A DNA stretch of 64,000 bases from Auriscalpium vulgare (GCA_019915015.1 JAHBBC010000055.1:42670-106669); one strand, 5' to 3'. Positions 22,966 through 35,441 are shown, counted from the stretch's first letter. Notes: generated from the letters alone by a model not told the origin. Made by a program: numbers and translations.

Positions 22966-23529
22966 ATGAAGCTCGTCAGGTCAGTCATTTCTGAGATCTC
23001 TGCACCGAAGGTGGGCTCGACGCGGCCGGAAATGCGAACTGCGGTTGCCTCGTTTCTTTTCAGGACAATACCACCAGTCGAGGACTAGCACTCACCGAGT
23101 CTCCTTTCCAGGTTTTTGATGAAACTGAACAATGAGACGGTCACGATCGAGCTCAAGAACGGCTCAATAGTGCACGGCACAATCACAGGTGCGTGCCCTG
23201 CCCTGCCCCATATGCGCCCCATTGCTCACACAATGCATTGCGCGTCTATCCTCGCAGGCGTGGACATGCAGATGAACACCCATTTGAAAACCGTTAAAAT
23301 GACGGCGCGCAACCGCGATCCGACAGCCCTGGACTCGCTATCGATCCGCGGCAACAACATCCGCTACTTCGTCCTGCCGGACTCGCTCCCCCTCGACACG
23401 CTCCTTGTGGACGACGCGCCGAAGCCCAAGAATCGGAAGAAGGACGAGGCGCGCGGGCGTGGGCGCGGCCGCGGCATGGATCGTGGGCGGGCACGCGGCC
23501 GGGGCAGGGGAAGAGGGCGGGGCTTCTGA
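22966..23529 (+). CDS. SMD1: Small nuclear ribonucleoprotein Sm D1
   Basis: SmD1 is a core subunit of the heptameric Sm ring around U1, U2, U4 and U5 snRNAs in the spliceosome. Three exons (22966-22979, 23112-23188, 23258-23529) give 120 residues. The first exon is only 14 nt. Sm1 motif: [37 protein letters not shown]. Sm2 motif: [20 protein letters not shown]. The C-terminus is an RG-rich tail ([20 protein letters not shown]) that in the family is a site of arginine methylation and SMN-type binding. The frame is clean and the length usual for the family. Confidence 0.96.
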
Positions 23530-23774
23530 GTGGCAGGGGCTTAGGCGCACCTCGCGGGTGTTCTTCCTTAGCGCAAGAGCCTGGTCAGTTGAGAATGTCG
23601 TACGTTTGTTTGTTTGCTTGTGCAAAAGCGGCCGGCTGCATCGCCCGCCTGTGTATAATGTTTTTCATACTTGCAGCCTCTAGCGGGTTCTGTGCGTGGC
23701 CTCAGATGTGCGTATTTATGTATCCGCGCACGTTTGAATTACAGGCAAACGTATCGAGCGAGCGAGCCTCTACG

Positions 23775-25244
23775 CTATGGTGACGGTCCGCGCCGATTAC
23801 CTTTGCGAAGTACCCATGCTACTAAATTCCCTACTAGCGCAAGGGAGGCCCATGCTCTCAGATGTTGTGAGATGTTCCCTGTTGCTTCAACGGCAGCTAT
23901 TGGTTGTGGCTCAACTCGTCCAGAGTCAACTGTCGATGTTTGCGATGTCGATTCATTTGCGAGAGGCGCCGCGAGTGGGATATGGAAATCAGCTTCGACA
24001 GACGAAGACTCGTCCACCTCCGCGTGGGCGACACCGCCGAAGAAGTCGGTGATAAGGGTGCGTTCAAGTGGTCGATTGAAGAGATCGGAGCGTACACCCG
24101 GGTGTGATCGAATTGGCTCGGGGTCATACTTGTCGAACTACATACGAATGCATCAGGGCTTGTTCATCAAAAGATGCGAGATAACCTACGAAGTCCTTCA
24201 TGCTACTTGAGCTAGTCTTGTTGATCCCCTCCAGGTATTCGAGCACGAAGTGTGTGTAGCTGTCAATCACAGCTACGCCAACATCTGCGTCGTTCTCGTA
24301 CTGTCAGAGTTGTTTAGCGAACAAGTCCGGGGGGGGAGGGCAGGGACAATACCGAGTATGAATTCTCATGGATTCGGGAGGAGCCAGTCGCAAGGACATT
24401 TGGCGAGTAGAACTTCGAATACATGGTGTTCGCCTGGCAAGTGTCAATCATGAAGAATATCTCGTTGTACCTAGACTCTCATTAGCCCATCGCTCGCCGA
24501 GACACGAGAAAGACACGTACCGCTTCTTCTGCCACATCTGCTCAAACGCATCTGCAATGTCAAACGCGCTGATCTCCTCGTTGTCCTGAAATTTCAGGAA
24601 CTCGTTCCCGCCGTGGCCCGTCATGTACACGAAGATGTTTGAGCGGTCGTCCGTGAGCAGCCGCTTCGACCGCGGAATGCTCGGCTCCACACGACCTGCA
24701 CCGGCCAACCACAAGTCAGAACGAACCCCGCTGATGACAGAGATGACAACGGCGCACCGGTCAGGACACGCAGGAAGTTCTCCACGGTGACTTCGTAGCC
24801 ACGATAATCGACCTCGATGTTCTCCCCGTACAGGTCCAACGCGCGGCCGGGGTTCGCAAACACGCACCCAGGGTAGCGGTTGCGTGTGTTGCACGCCGCG
24901 TCGTCCGCGAGCATGAGGATGATGTTTGAGTCTGGGATGCCGAGGCGCTTCACTGTGCGGTACATGCCCAGTGCGTTTGCCATGTGCTGCGTCACGCTAT
25001 GGTCAGGCCACGGAGGGCGCACAGGCGGTGGACGACGTACGCGATAGTTGAACCAGTAGCGCGATGCGCATACCAGCACGGCCCAGTTGTTCGTGTGCGT
25101 AGAATCGGACGCAGCGCCGACGGCATTTCTGTCGAAGAACTGGCGTACGGCGGCCTCCTCAGTCACCGGATAGGCTGCTTGCCCATGGGCGATCAGACTA
25201 AGGAGGGAAACCAGGAGTGTGAGTGGCAGAGAACGAAAGTGCAT
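23775..25244 (-). CDS. GPI8: GPI-anchor transamidase catalytic subunit (GPI8/PIG-K)
   Basis: This is the C13-family cysteine protease of the ER GPI transamidase, which cleaves the C-terminal signal and attaches the GPI anchor. Six exons (25041-25244, 24758-24986, 24521-24695, 24353-24470, 24190-24300, 23775-24137) give 399 residues with canonical introns. It has a signal peptide ([21 protein letters not shown]), then [33 protein letters not shown] and [15 protein letters not shown]. The catalytic His is in VYMTGHGG and the catalytic Cys in MIDTCQAN. After [21 protein letters not shown] comes the conserved [10 protein letters not shown]...ITDFFGG. A C-terminal membrane span ([15 protein letters not shown]) precedes a short basic lumen-exit tail. 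The frame is intact. Confidence 0.95.
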
Positions 25245-25451
25245 GGGTCTTGGTCAGTGTCACTGGTGGAAGACAGGATATGTTGACAAATGCGGTCGCA
25301 GCCTTCAAGTTCACACAACATGTACTGTATATGTTTCGCAAATACTGGGAAAGAAACGATTGCAACAAAAGGCCTTGAAACATTGCATGGTGGTATCAGT
25401 GCAAAATTAATCCAAAATGTATGTAAGTATACTGCATCTGAACCCTGGGGT

Positions 25452-26822
25452 TCAGGCAACGAACGCATCCTCCACATTCGCATTCACGAAGTGTCCCAGC
25501 CTCGACGTCCGCCCACCCATCGCGCCCTCTCTCAGCGCCATCATTTTCTCCACGTTCATGTCCTCGTCGTCTTCATCAAAGTCATCACGTTCATTATTCT
25601 GACCACACGCCAAGTCAATACCTCGCAAACAACGACAAATACAAGATGAGAGCGGTACCTTTTCGTCATCCAACAGCGCAAAAAGACTGGGCAGCCTGCG
25701 AGAAGGGGTAGAGGGAAGCGGGGTTCGGGGCGCGAAGTCGCTGTCGCTGCTGCTGGTCGAGCTGGACGTGAAATGCGATGGCCGCATCCTGAACAACGGC
25801 GCTGTTGGCGAGCGAGCTGGTTTCCGAGGCCTCGTCTGGAGCATCCAGATGAGCGACACATAGACACGCAGAGCGTAATTGAAACATACCGGGGAGAGTC
25901 CCTCGCGTTCTTTCAAGGCACGAACCTGGGCTTGCAGGTCGGCAACTTCTGCCCGCAGCCTCAGGTTGTCTTTCTCCAAGAGCTGATAGTACGGATCCAG
26001 CGTTTCAGCGTCCCGAGGCAGCGCAGGCATAGGTTGAGCTTGGTGGGAGTCGGAGTCGCTCTCGGAGGAGCCGAGAGAGCTCTCGTCATCCGCGTCCTCC
26101 TCGTCCTCTTCTGCCAGGGAAGTCAAGGCAGTCATTCCACCGCGCCTTTTCACCAAGGGGCTCGTTGTCACACCCATTGTTTCAGGGGTCGAGGGGACAA
26201 CGGGTTCGTGCACTGCGTTCTCGTCCAACTCTTCAATCACGGGCATTCTAGGGGCGTTCTTGCTGAGGCTTTGTGACATCTCAGGTGATGGAAGCAGAGG
26301 CTATGGGGATGTGGTTAGATTTTGGACCACCGCACAAGCCAATGAGACGTACGTTGGCGATTATGTGCTCTGCAATCTCGGCACGGAGGTCTCGAGCAGG
26401 GTTGCGACGGTGCGAACGAAGGTGCTCCGGTGGAGAGGCAGAGTCTGCCTGCGGCGCGTCGTTGGGGTGCGTGTCGTGAGGTAGATCTTCCGAGGGCGAC
26501 AATGACGTGGATGGTGGTGACTGCGGAAGAGGTATCTGGCGACCCAGGGGTTTGTATGAGCCAATGTGGACACACAAAGGCCGAACGGCATACGACCACA
26601 CACCTCAACGGCACTCGGCACTACACTTTTGGGCCGCCGACGCATCGGCAGTATGCTCCGGAGGACTGAACGAAGCATCTCTTGGTGCAGAAGCTGCTTG
26701 CGTGCGAATGAGGCGAGGAGGGGCGGGAGCGCCTGAAGGAGACCGAGAGCGTTCTCAGAAGAGGCTAGCTTGGCCGGCGCGGGGGACAGGACTGGCTGTC
26801 CGTGGTGGGGATCTGTCTGCAT
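25452..26822 (-). CDS. Coiled-coil protein of unknown function, five exons
   Basis: Not recognised. Exons 26604-26822, 26353-26535, 25890-26300, 25659-25835 and 25452-25598 give 378 residues. At first sight there are two genes, because an upstream frame stops at 26281 and an ATG sits at 26279. A good donor (GTACGT at 26352), a CTAAC branch point and a TAG acceptor at 26301 instead join them in phase. Residues about 55-135 are polar and S/P-rich. RDLRAEIAEHIIAN follows, then an acidic stretch (AEEDEEDADDESS). A leucine-rich coiled coil (YYQLLEKDNLRLRAEVADLQ) comes next. The tail is acidic. Introns 3 (54 nt) and 4 (60 nt) are multiples of three and have no stop, so retention would give longer in-frame isoforms. 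It lies head-to-tail upstream of GPI8. Confidence 0.65.
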
Positions 26823-27558
26823 TGAAGGGGGAAAGCGCAGCTTTTTTTGAACTCTGCCAGGAGTTGTCAAAGCACAACGACGACGTGGGGCCTCAAAGCG
26901 CAGCGAGAGACAAGGTGCTGGGGCCGCCGGGGTCGCGTCGACGTTATAAGGGCTGTTGACGGATCCAGGACATGGAGAGCGGTGCGGCAAGTGCAGACAA
27001 CCACGAGACAAAAGAGGGCGCGTGTTGTCTCTGGCAGACCCTGAAGCGCTGAGGAAGAGGCGCAACAACCCCGTGTTGTCAAGGAGTCCAAGCAAAGAAA
27101 GGGTCCAGCGGGGGTCAATTATGAATAGGGTTCAATCAGAGTCTCATGGGCCAATTGGCGATCCCGTGCTCTTGTTCAATCGACGCCTTGCAACAGGGGG
27201 CATCTTGAGGATGGATGGACAAGGATATGTATTAGTACGTTGGTGTCCGTAGCTTGACCTTATGGTCCGTATACGTTTCTACGTAAGCTGTTGCGTTGTT
27301 GGATTGCAACAAGGGACGTCTGGTTTCGCAGGTAACCGGTAACCATTATTATGGGGCGAGTACAAAAACATTGGCTATCCTAGCTGCTAAGTACATTGAA
27401 CTGCTACAGTATTTGAATACATGCGTGATGTAGGGATATAGGCAGTGCTCCTCAGGAGGTGAAGGGTGCAGTGACGGTCAGGAGGTTCGGTGATTCGTGA
27501 GGACGAGGAATACGAGTCATACGACCAGAGATTACTTATGGCACAGTCCGTGGGGAAC
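26823..27558. other. Intergenic, no supported gene
   Basis: Lies between the coiled-coil gene's start and the YVH1 stop, both on the minus strand. It probably holds the coiled-coil gene promoter and YVH1 3' UTR. A direct GGTAACC repeat (GGTAACCGGTAACC near 27330) is visible; no gene. Confidence 0.5.
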
Positions 27559-29616
27559 TCATACGATCTCGTCTACCTTGGAGCGATGGATACAAAAGCC
27601 CTGGATTTATTGTTTTGTTAGACAGTACATTACTATCGAAACGAGACACCTACCGGTACCACCCACTCCTTGCAGCTGCAGCAAACACCTGCCCAGTCGT
27701 AGTTCCCGAGTTTGGCGCTGCACTTCTTGTTGGGGCATATGATCTTCCCCGCGAGCTGCCCGTCTTCCAGAAAGAACTCCATCCACTTCATCTATATCAC
27801 ACGAGGTCCATGAGTTTGGCGTGGCGATAGAAAGGTCGGAACTGCTCACCGGCTCGACGAAGTAACCAGAGCACTTTGGATTCATGAGGATTGGCGGACT
27901 GATGCTCGATTTGTCGATGCGAGGGGCCATGGGCGTCATTCCGACGATGGGTGAACGCAGTGCAGCAAGCTTGGGGTTTGCGTACAGTTGTGCGGCGAGA
28001 TCAGCAGGGCTCTGCAGCGCAGTGGCCGACGAAGGCGCGGGCGGCGGAGGACCCGCCGCAGGGAGGCCCGCAGGGCTCGTCGGATCCTCGTGAATTATTT
28101 CGGTCGTGGTAGACGGGAAGTAGCCGCCGGACATAGGAGCTGGGACAGGAGACGTGACGAGGGGTGATAGGACGCCTTTGCCGCTAGAGGTCGTTCGAGG
28201 CGCAGGCCCGACGAGAGCGCTTGTCTTGACCCTTGGTGTTTCCTCTACTTCTACCGCGTCCTCGTCGTCGCTTTCCAAGGCTGACATCGAGAACTGGCTC
28301 AACCCGCTAGGAAATTCAGGCGCGGATGGTCGTCGCGGGCGACCATCTGCCCCTGCAGAGGGCATCCTCGCTCGCCTCCGGTCAGGGCCGGCCTTCTCTT
28401 TCTCTCCGTCCACTTCGTCATCGTCCTCTGTCTCCAGTGCTGACATCGACATCGACAGCGAAGCAGCCAATCCGGCGAGAACACCGCTGCCACCCTCGGC
28501 TGGTGACATCAATGCCGGACGCTGCAGACCGGTTGCGGAGCCTAGACGGGATCTGGGCAGTTGCAGGCTGGAAGAGGGTCGACGGGAGGCCGCCGCGGAG
28601 GCAGAGGCGGACGGACGGCGCTTGATCACGTCATGCATAGAGGGCCGTCGAGACGTCGCGGGAGAGAACGCGAGAGCAGGTGTTGGCGGACCGAGTTGAC
28701 CGTGATCGAGCATGTGTTCTCTCGTGGCTAGTTCATAGCTAAAAGACCTGAGGATCAGACGCACAGATCACTTAGACGATCGCACTTACCGGCACATCTT
28801 GCAGCGGATGCGTCGTCGAGGTCCGCCAGGGGTGGCCGGTGCAGAGTCCGTGGGTGTACGAGGGAACCTTGCAAACATATCCGTCTCCGTTGCCGTGCCA
28901 TCGCCATCTGTATGCGTATCAGGTATCGCAGGAATCCTTGATAACGCGAAAACAGACTGAGGATATCGTCCACGGCGCGCTCTAAGTAGAACATTCGTGT
29001 GGCCTTATCCCGGCGCGAGACCTTGTAAGACGCTTGGTGGAAAATCTCCAGCTGCGCCATGAAGCCCTCGTTGGGTCTGCGGCATGTGAGCGCCCAATAT
29101 CGATGAGGTATGTTCGAGAGCCCTCACTGGATACTGGGGCGAACCTTGCGGATGACCTCCAACGCGCCAGCAACGTCTAGATTCTGCGAATACATGACGT
29201 AGGCAGCAGCAATCGTTGCGCTGCGGCCTGTGAATTGATCAGAATTGTGGAGACATCAAAAAAAGATTGGAGTACTTACTAGTGCCCGCGTGGCAGTGGA
29301 CCAGCACTCCTCTGCCCTTTTCGAGCTCGGCCTGGATGAAGGTGATCGCGGGGATGAGGTGCTGCAGAACGTCCGCCTCGTAGGTATCGTCTAGGAGGAT
29401 CTGCTGCTGCATGAATGTCTGCACTGAAGTCAGTCTCAGAAACCGAGATCAAGAGATCTTCCGCACCTCATGGATGGATACCTTGCCCCGCATCGCGGTC
29501 AGGACGCTGTGGATGTTGTTCTCCCGCAGCGTTTCGTAGTCCTTCGCGCTGTGAATGTCGCCAACCCAGACACCAGGTACGATTTCGTCCATGTGATGGA
29601 ACTCGACGTCGTCCAT
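27559..29616 (-). CDS. YVH1: Dual-specificity phosphatase YVH1 with zinc-binding tail
   Basis: YVH1-type phosphatases act in late 60S ribosome maturation (release of Mrt4) as well as signalling. The start at 29616 (MDDVEFHHMDEIVPGVWVGD) fits homologues better than the in-frame ATG at 29718. The DSP domain includes NIHSVLTAMRG and HLIPAITFIQAELEKGRG. The active site VHCHAGTSRSATIAAAYVM (C-x5-R) is split by an intron (29228-29279). A long S/P-rich insert of several hundred residues follows MFARFPRTPTDSAPATPGG. The C-terminal zinc-binding domain has CKMC, IICPNKKCSAKLGNYDW and VCCSC cysteines; the last 50 bp intron is at about 27600-27650. The end is IHRSKVDEIV. The insert carries repeated FSMSALESDDEDA / MSMSALETEDDDE segments. 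The gene is intact. Confidence 0.92.
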
Positions 29617-30076
29617 GGCTATGAATGAGTCTTGTACTGCTTGCCGAGTGGGTGCGATGGAGGTCGAGAACAGCAGGGGTTTGAGCTTTGTGGAGGTGCA
29701 CAGTAGTAAGGCCGACATCTAAACGCCGAGATCTGGTTTCTATACTATTAGGCGCCGTTCCCAGCCACCCGCGTCTCATGACATCCTGCGCATGGGCAAT
29801 ATTCGAGTTGTGACGGCTGCTGGATAACGTTGCACTCCCGAGTCCTCAGTTCAACTCGTACATGCGTGCCGCGCCATCTCAAGGTCTGTTTGCGGTGCCG
29901 GTGAGCAACATACTTATCGTATGTGCTTACAGCGACTGCGCTGATGTGGGCAGCGCAGAAATTGTACCGCAAGACTCAAGTTATATAGCTATCACTGCTC
30001 CCAGGCAGGTGGACGCCCGCTGTCACACTCTGCCTCACTAGTATCCCCCACCCTACGACCTACACACCAGACAACC
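29617..30076. other. Divergent intergenic region YVH1 / hydrolase
   Basis: About 460 bp between two divergently transcribed genes, presumably holding both promoters. TATATAGC near 29980 lies about 90 bp before the hydrolase ATG and may be its TATA box. Confidence 0.5.
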
Positions 30077-31331
30077 ATGTCAACATTGCCTGTAAGTGAC
30101 AAGGGGACGTATCTCTATTATGAGGACACAGGTCCGCTGGAGCGTCCCTACACGACGTACATACTGGTACATGGCACTGCCGTCCATGGAGGTGCGCGAT
30201 CTATGTCGCTTTACTCGTTGGCACTCCAAGAAAGCTACCACAGCGATATTCCACCGCCTGCTGCCTTTCGCCCAGTCCAAGAAATTGCGCCTCGTCCTGG
30301 TCAATCGGCGCGACTATCCCAGGTCCTCTCCCATAACTGACGAGGAGCTCGCGCCTATTACCCCTCCCAATGCAACCAACGACACCCAGGCCGCATTCGT
30401 ACGCTCGCGCGGCGTCGAAATAGCCGAGTTCCTTGCACGCTTCATCCGCGAGAAGGACGTCCCGCCCGTCCAGCATGTTGATGGGCGCACCATTGGCGGG
30501 CTCGCGCTGATAGGCTGGTCATCTGCGAATGGGACGCTCGCCGGGATGTTCGGAAATCTCGACGCAGTGCGTACTGAGGCGCGCGAAACGGTAGAGCCAT
30601 ATTTGCGCAATTATATCCATTTTGGTGCGTGTTTTTCCGGGTGTGGGATCGAGAAGGGTACTGAGGCGTGCCCGGGACATAGACGGACCGCGGTGGGCAC
30701 TTGGGTTCCCGCATCTCGAACCATTCTCGCGCCCGTTCGCGAATCCTGATCTCACTGATGACGAGCGAATGGTTGTCTTCGGCGAGTGGGTGTCCGCATA
30801 CTACCAGCACCCGTTCCTTTCGCGCGCATGCTATGCGCGTGTGCCCTCCGATCTTACGAGCGACATCCCGGCCAACCCACCGCCGGACAAAGTTGCGACG
30901 TTCGCCAGGATGTCACAGGAGGAAAAAGACGGGGTGCTTTCGCGCTACGCATTATTCCATTCCGAGATGCGCGTGCGGGTGATTGATCCAGCGGTGTTCA
31001 AGCGGAACATGCTTCGTGCATTCTTTGGGGATGACGGTGCGCTGATGGCGTGGAGAGACGCGCGTGTGCAGTTCCTGCAGTGCTCGGAGAGTCTGTGGGA
31101 GATGATAAGTGTCATGTGGGAGGTTGAGTCTGAATATCAACGGCGACGGCAGGCTGGGGATAGGAAGGGGCGGAGTATGGAATTCCATCTTATGAGAGAC
31201 GTGAATCACATTGTGAGTTTCGCTTGAGCTCTACTCTAACGTGGTAAGCTAATTTGTTCCAGCCTATGTGGGATCAGCCGGAACGGCTGTTGAACAAATT
31301 TATCGAACTCGTCGACGGAACGAATACCTAG
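30077..31331 (+). CDS. Alpha/beta hydrolase fold protein
   Basis: A predicted cytosolic serine hydrolase of unknown substrate. Exons 30077-30191, 30244-30624, 30683-31212 and 31263-31331 give 364 residues. The N-terminus has YLYYEDTGP and TYILVHGTAVHG, the usual oxyanion HG motif. LRLVLVNRRDYPRSS follows. The nucleophile elbow is IGWSSANG (G-x-S-x-x-x-G). A lid region with HLEPFSRPFANPDLTDDER comes next. The catalytic His is probably in MRDVNHIPMWDQPE across the last splice. Fungal relatives are annotated only as alpha/beta hydrolases. The gene is intact. It converges on the J-protein gene with about 125 bp between stops. Confidence 0.85.
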
Positions 31332-31455
31332 ATTTCCTCTGGCCGTCAAAGAATTCTGTGATGATGTTCAAGAAGAGACGGGAGAGGTCTAAATCAAAGA
31401 AAGGGCGTGTCTGTTAGTACATCTATGGATACACTAGGCTTGCAATGCGACCAAA

Positions 31456-32777
31456 TCACGGCTCAGCGGCCTCTTGTTCGCGTAATTCTCGTTCCAGTCG
31501 TTCGCGTTCTGCCTGGCGCATGCGCATGAGTGTCAATGTTTCGTAGTCGAGGCCAGTTGCGATTGGAGCAGGTGGTGGCGTCGATAGGTCGGGCTAGACG
31601 ATAGTTGTCAGTCTCGAGACTGCCTCCAGAGAAGTTACGACACGCACGAATGTGGATGGGAACGAGAAAAATAGTGTCTCGGATGACTTCGACTCTGAGT
31701 GCTGCGGCAAGATTCCGGCGTCAGCATTGAGCTCTCCGTGGTCTCCTTTTGCCTTCCCTTCATCATCAGCCTTGGTCTCGCCTCCACCAAACTTTCCCGT
31801 TTTTCGCAGCCAACCCAGGATTTCCGGCTCGCTGCCTCCAGCCCAGGACACCTCGAAGTCTCCGAGCCCGCGCTCTGCACGCCCACTCGCGCAGACCGCT
31901 GCATGTGCGTCACCTATGCGCGCGAACGGCACAAGGGCAGTGGCGTACTTTGGCGGCTTTTGTGGAGCTTTTTTCGGGGGCTTCATGGAAAGGACGATGG
32001 AAGATGTGTCTGTTGGTCCGAACGAGGAGAGGTAAGAGCTAAGCGCGTCGGGGCTGGTGAGGTCGGAGTGGGATGCGAGAGGGTATTTGAAGCGGACAGT
32101 AGTGTCCAGCTGGCCTGTACGTGGGCAGGGTCACAAATAGAACGGAACGCGAGGAAAGTAGACATACCTATTGGTGGCGGCTCGTTCTCCTCCCTTGCAG
32201 CAGCAGCAGCCTGCTCTGCCTCTTCGTCTCTCCTCCGTAGCTCCTTCTCGCGCTCTTCGCGCATCCTGCGACCCTCGTCTTTTATCTTCTCCGCCTCATG
32301 GGCGGCCGTGCGATCCGCTGCTGCCTTGTCCGTCCGCGCCTTCTTGAAGTCGGCCTCCCGCTGCTCGAGCTCCTCGAGCATATGCTTCCGTTTGTTATCA
32401 TACTTTTCATAGCGCTGCTTGCGAGCCTGCACGACGCGAATTTTGGCATCGAGGGCGAGACGACGGAGAGGGTCTAGCAGAAGCTCGTATGCCTGGTTCA
32501 GCTCGTGGAACTTGCGACCTGGATGCAGAAGATGTCAGAAGCGAACGTGAGACGGGGATGTCAGAAAGACAAACCGGCTTCAGGATCGCTTCGATTCTGA
32601 AAGGCAGTATTGAGAACCAAATGAGAAGTGGCATAGGATGGTCAGACGCACTCGATCTGGGTGGACCTTCCGTGAGCGTTGGCGGTACGCAGTCCGGATT
32701 TCTCCCTCGGTTGCCTCAATGCCCACATCTAGAAGCTCGTATGAGTTGAGCTCTGCCTCTGCCGCGCTGTTCGACAT
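31456..32777 (-). CDS. J-domain plus RRM splicing protein (DNAJC17/Cwf23 type)
   Basis: Homologous to human DNAJC17 and fission yeast Cwf23, J-proteins of the spliceosome. Start 32777 (MSNSAAEAELNSYELLDV). The J domain comes first: IRTAYRQRSRKVHPD with the HPD that stimulates Hsp70, then FHELNQAYELLLDPLRRLALD after short introns. A long charged coiled coil follows (KHMLEELEQREADFKKART...REEREKELRRRDEEAEQ). An RRM-like domain follows (TTVRFKYPLASHSDLT, YATALVPFARIGDAHAAV, FEVSWAGG). The C-terminal LTLMRMRQAERERLERELRE is conserved in the family. The order J, coiled coil, RRM is diagnostic. The gene appears intact. Confidence 0.88.
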
Positions 32778-33106
32778 GCCAGAAAGTGCGCGTAGATGCA
32801 CGGGCGAGTGATGGTCACTACTAAGGAAGTATGTATACAGCATCGCGCGCAAATACTGCGCAAATACTAAATATGATATCTCTCGGCTTGTCCGTAGCAG
32901 CGCCATGCCTCCCGTCCAGAATCCTCTGTGACACCACGCCGACTGCCGGCTTCTATCTCGGAGTCGTCGTGTTCTGACAGAACAACAGGCGACTAGTAGG
33001 CGCCAATATGTAACTCTTTCGCCATCGGTTGCTGGCAACTTCTTGGGGCCCTGGATTTCCCAGTGATTTCCCCCGGTTCCTTACACTCCATCACCCGCAA
33101 CACATC

Positions 33107-35441
33107 ATGGCCGTCAGCGAATTTTGGGTGAGAGTAGCGTCGACCGCCTTGGCTGCTGCAGCCGGTCTTATCCTAGTTCGCTGGATCTTGAGACTGCAGC
33201 AGGCCTTCGCCACCATCAAGTGAGCGTTCCCAGGTTGCTCGTGAACGATCCGTCGTGCCCCAAGACGAGAACGGGCTGATGGTATGAACGTGTGCTGAAC
33301 CCTTGCAATTGTTGTCCGCAGAGATGTGCCCGGTCAGAAGATCCAGTGGCTGGATCCTTTCCGCACGTTGTCCCTCGTTGTGGGGCCGCTATGGCCGAAG
33401 GCTGGCTCAATTGGTGCCTACTACGGCAAATTCACTTGTGAGCTCTTTCCATGGCCTGTTCTAAGTGCGAGCGCCCAAGATGTCGTTCAGTGTACGAGCG
33501 ACTGGGCAGCACCGTATTATCTGCCGTCCGGCCTATCTCCGGCCGACTGTACTACTACGTCGCGGATGGAGAAGCTTTGAAGACAGTCTTCGCCGATAGA
33601 CTTAAGTTCCAAAAGGACTGGGAAGCGGTGAGCTTTGCGCCCCTCAAAACTCTGTTATCCTGATATACTGCAGTACGAAGTCCTCGAAATATATGGCAAG
33701 AACCTGGTTGGAGCAGAGGGTTCTGAGTGGAAGCGACACAAAGGCATAGCGTCTCCTGCCTTCAACGAGGTTCGTCATCAAACTTGCGCAGAATGGTTTT
33801 TGGATTCATGATAGTCAACAGGCTAACAATGCGCTGGTGTGGTCTGAGACGATTAGAATAATGCACGAATGGTTTGTAGAACTCGACGCAGAGTTGGCGG
33901 CCAATACTGAGACTCAGACCAACGGAATAACCCTCGACATCGTTCCTCGAATGATTCAGGTCGGCCTCCCACGTTTGATCTCCCCTTGTGCCGCTTGTTG
34001 ACCGTACGGCTACACAGGCTACCCTCCTTATCATCGCGGGGGCGGGCTTCGGACGGCGCGTCTCCTGGACGGAGGATGCCGCCCAAGAAATACCTCCAGG
34101 GCATACTCTCTCCTTCTCCCAAGCCGTCGCCGGCACAGTCGGTAACCTCTTTGTCAAAGTCTTGACCCCAAATTGGCTGAGCGACCTCTCTGCGGCTGTC
34201 CCGATCCCCGGACTTTCGTGGCGTCTGGATGCGACGCGACGAGCCTTCTTCGAGCTCCAGACATACATGCTCGAGATCGTGGGCGCGGCAAGGGACACGG
34301 TTGTTGCTGGTCTTCCGGTTGGCGATGCGGCAATCCTGCAGAGCTTGGTGCAAGCAAATATGCAACAGGAGGGAGATGCTAAAGCGTTGACAGACGATGA
34401 GCTGCTATCCAACATCTTTGTGAGTGAGTGGTCTTATGCAGTGTGCTCTTTGACTTATATCATGATTTAGGTGTTCCTGCTGGCTGGACACGGTATGCTC
34501 TCACCTAGCGTTCAGAGGCCGCTGACCAACAAATCACATCTTCAGAGACATCAGCGCATTCGTTGAGTTTTGAAATTGTACTACTTGCCTTGTATCCAGA
34601 AGTACAACAGAAAGTGTACGATGAAGCTGCCAAAGTATGGCCTGGGTCAGCACCTGTACCTCACCTTACATCAGTATGTGTGCATTCTGATATCAGGCTC
34701 ATGCGCTGAACTCCCACTCTCTCTAGGCCTTCAAGGATGACTTCCCCAAATTCGTTCGGGCCTTTCCTGTATGCACTGAATCGCCGACTAATAGCACACA
34801 TCTCAGGAATACACTCTCGCTACGTTCCGAGAGACATTGCGTCTCTTTCCTGCAGAGCCGCGGCTAGCGAAGATTGTTGCAGAGGACGCGAGGATAACCA
34901 CCGCCCAGTTTTCCCCGCATAAAGACGGTCACAACGTGCACGGAGATGTGCGGAGGGTTCCAGTCGCTATACCCAAGGGCAGCGTCATCATCGTGGACAT
35001 ATACGGAGTTCACCGGAATCGTGAGTTGTCGTGCGCTCGTTATCAAAGGGAGAGGTTCACACCATCAAGTCTAGCTTTAGAATGGGGCGCAGATTGCAAG
35101 GAGTTCAAGCCAGAAAGATTCGTCGATACGGAGGCCTACCGATGGCCTCGACACGCATGTACGGTCCCTGCGCTAGGGTGTGGCACGATGCTGACATGTT
35201 CGACATCCTAGTTCTCACCTTCTCCGCCGGTGCGCGCGCATGCCTCGGCTCTCGATTCGCGCTCGCGGAGAGCGTGTGTACTCTCGCCTGCCTCGTGCGG
35301 CGCTACGAGATTTTGCTACCCAACCATGTGGTGAAGATGGATATCGCCGAGAGACGGGCGTGGTTAACGAAGTGGACGACCGGAGTGACCATCACGCCGG
35401 TGAACGCCATAGTCAAATTGAGAAGGCGGGACATTGCGTAG
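33107..35441 (+). CDS. Cytochrome P450 monooxygenase, microsomal
   Basis: A membrane-anchored haem monooxygenase of the multi-intron type common in Agaricomycetes; substrate unknown. Start 33107 gives MAVSEFWVRV, then an N-terminal anchor (TALAAAAGLILVRWIL). I read at least eleven exons without a lesion. Key motifs: GAEGSEWKRHKGIASPAF (C-helix WxxxR-like), AGAGFGRRVSW, the I-helix FLLAGHETSAHSLSF, the K-helix ETLRLFP (ExxR), KEFKPERF (PERF) and the haem loop FSAGARACLGSRFA (FxxGxRxCxG, Cys axial ligand). Length is about 560 residues. By overall pattern it resembles basidiomycete CYP families near CYP5150/CYP5037, but a family number needs alignment. It converges with the GH27 gene (about 125 bp between stops). 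Confidence 0.93.

Noticed and set aside
29617..29718. Upstream ATG at 29718 as YVH1 start
   Set aside because: It would add 34 residues absent from the usual family start; the ATG at 29616 directly precedes the phosphatase domain.
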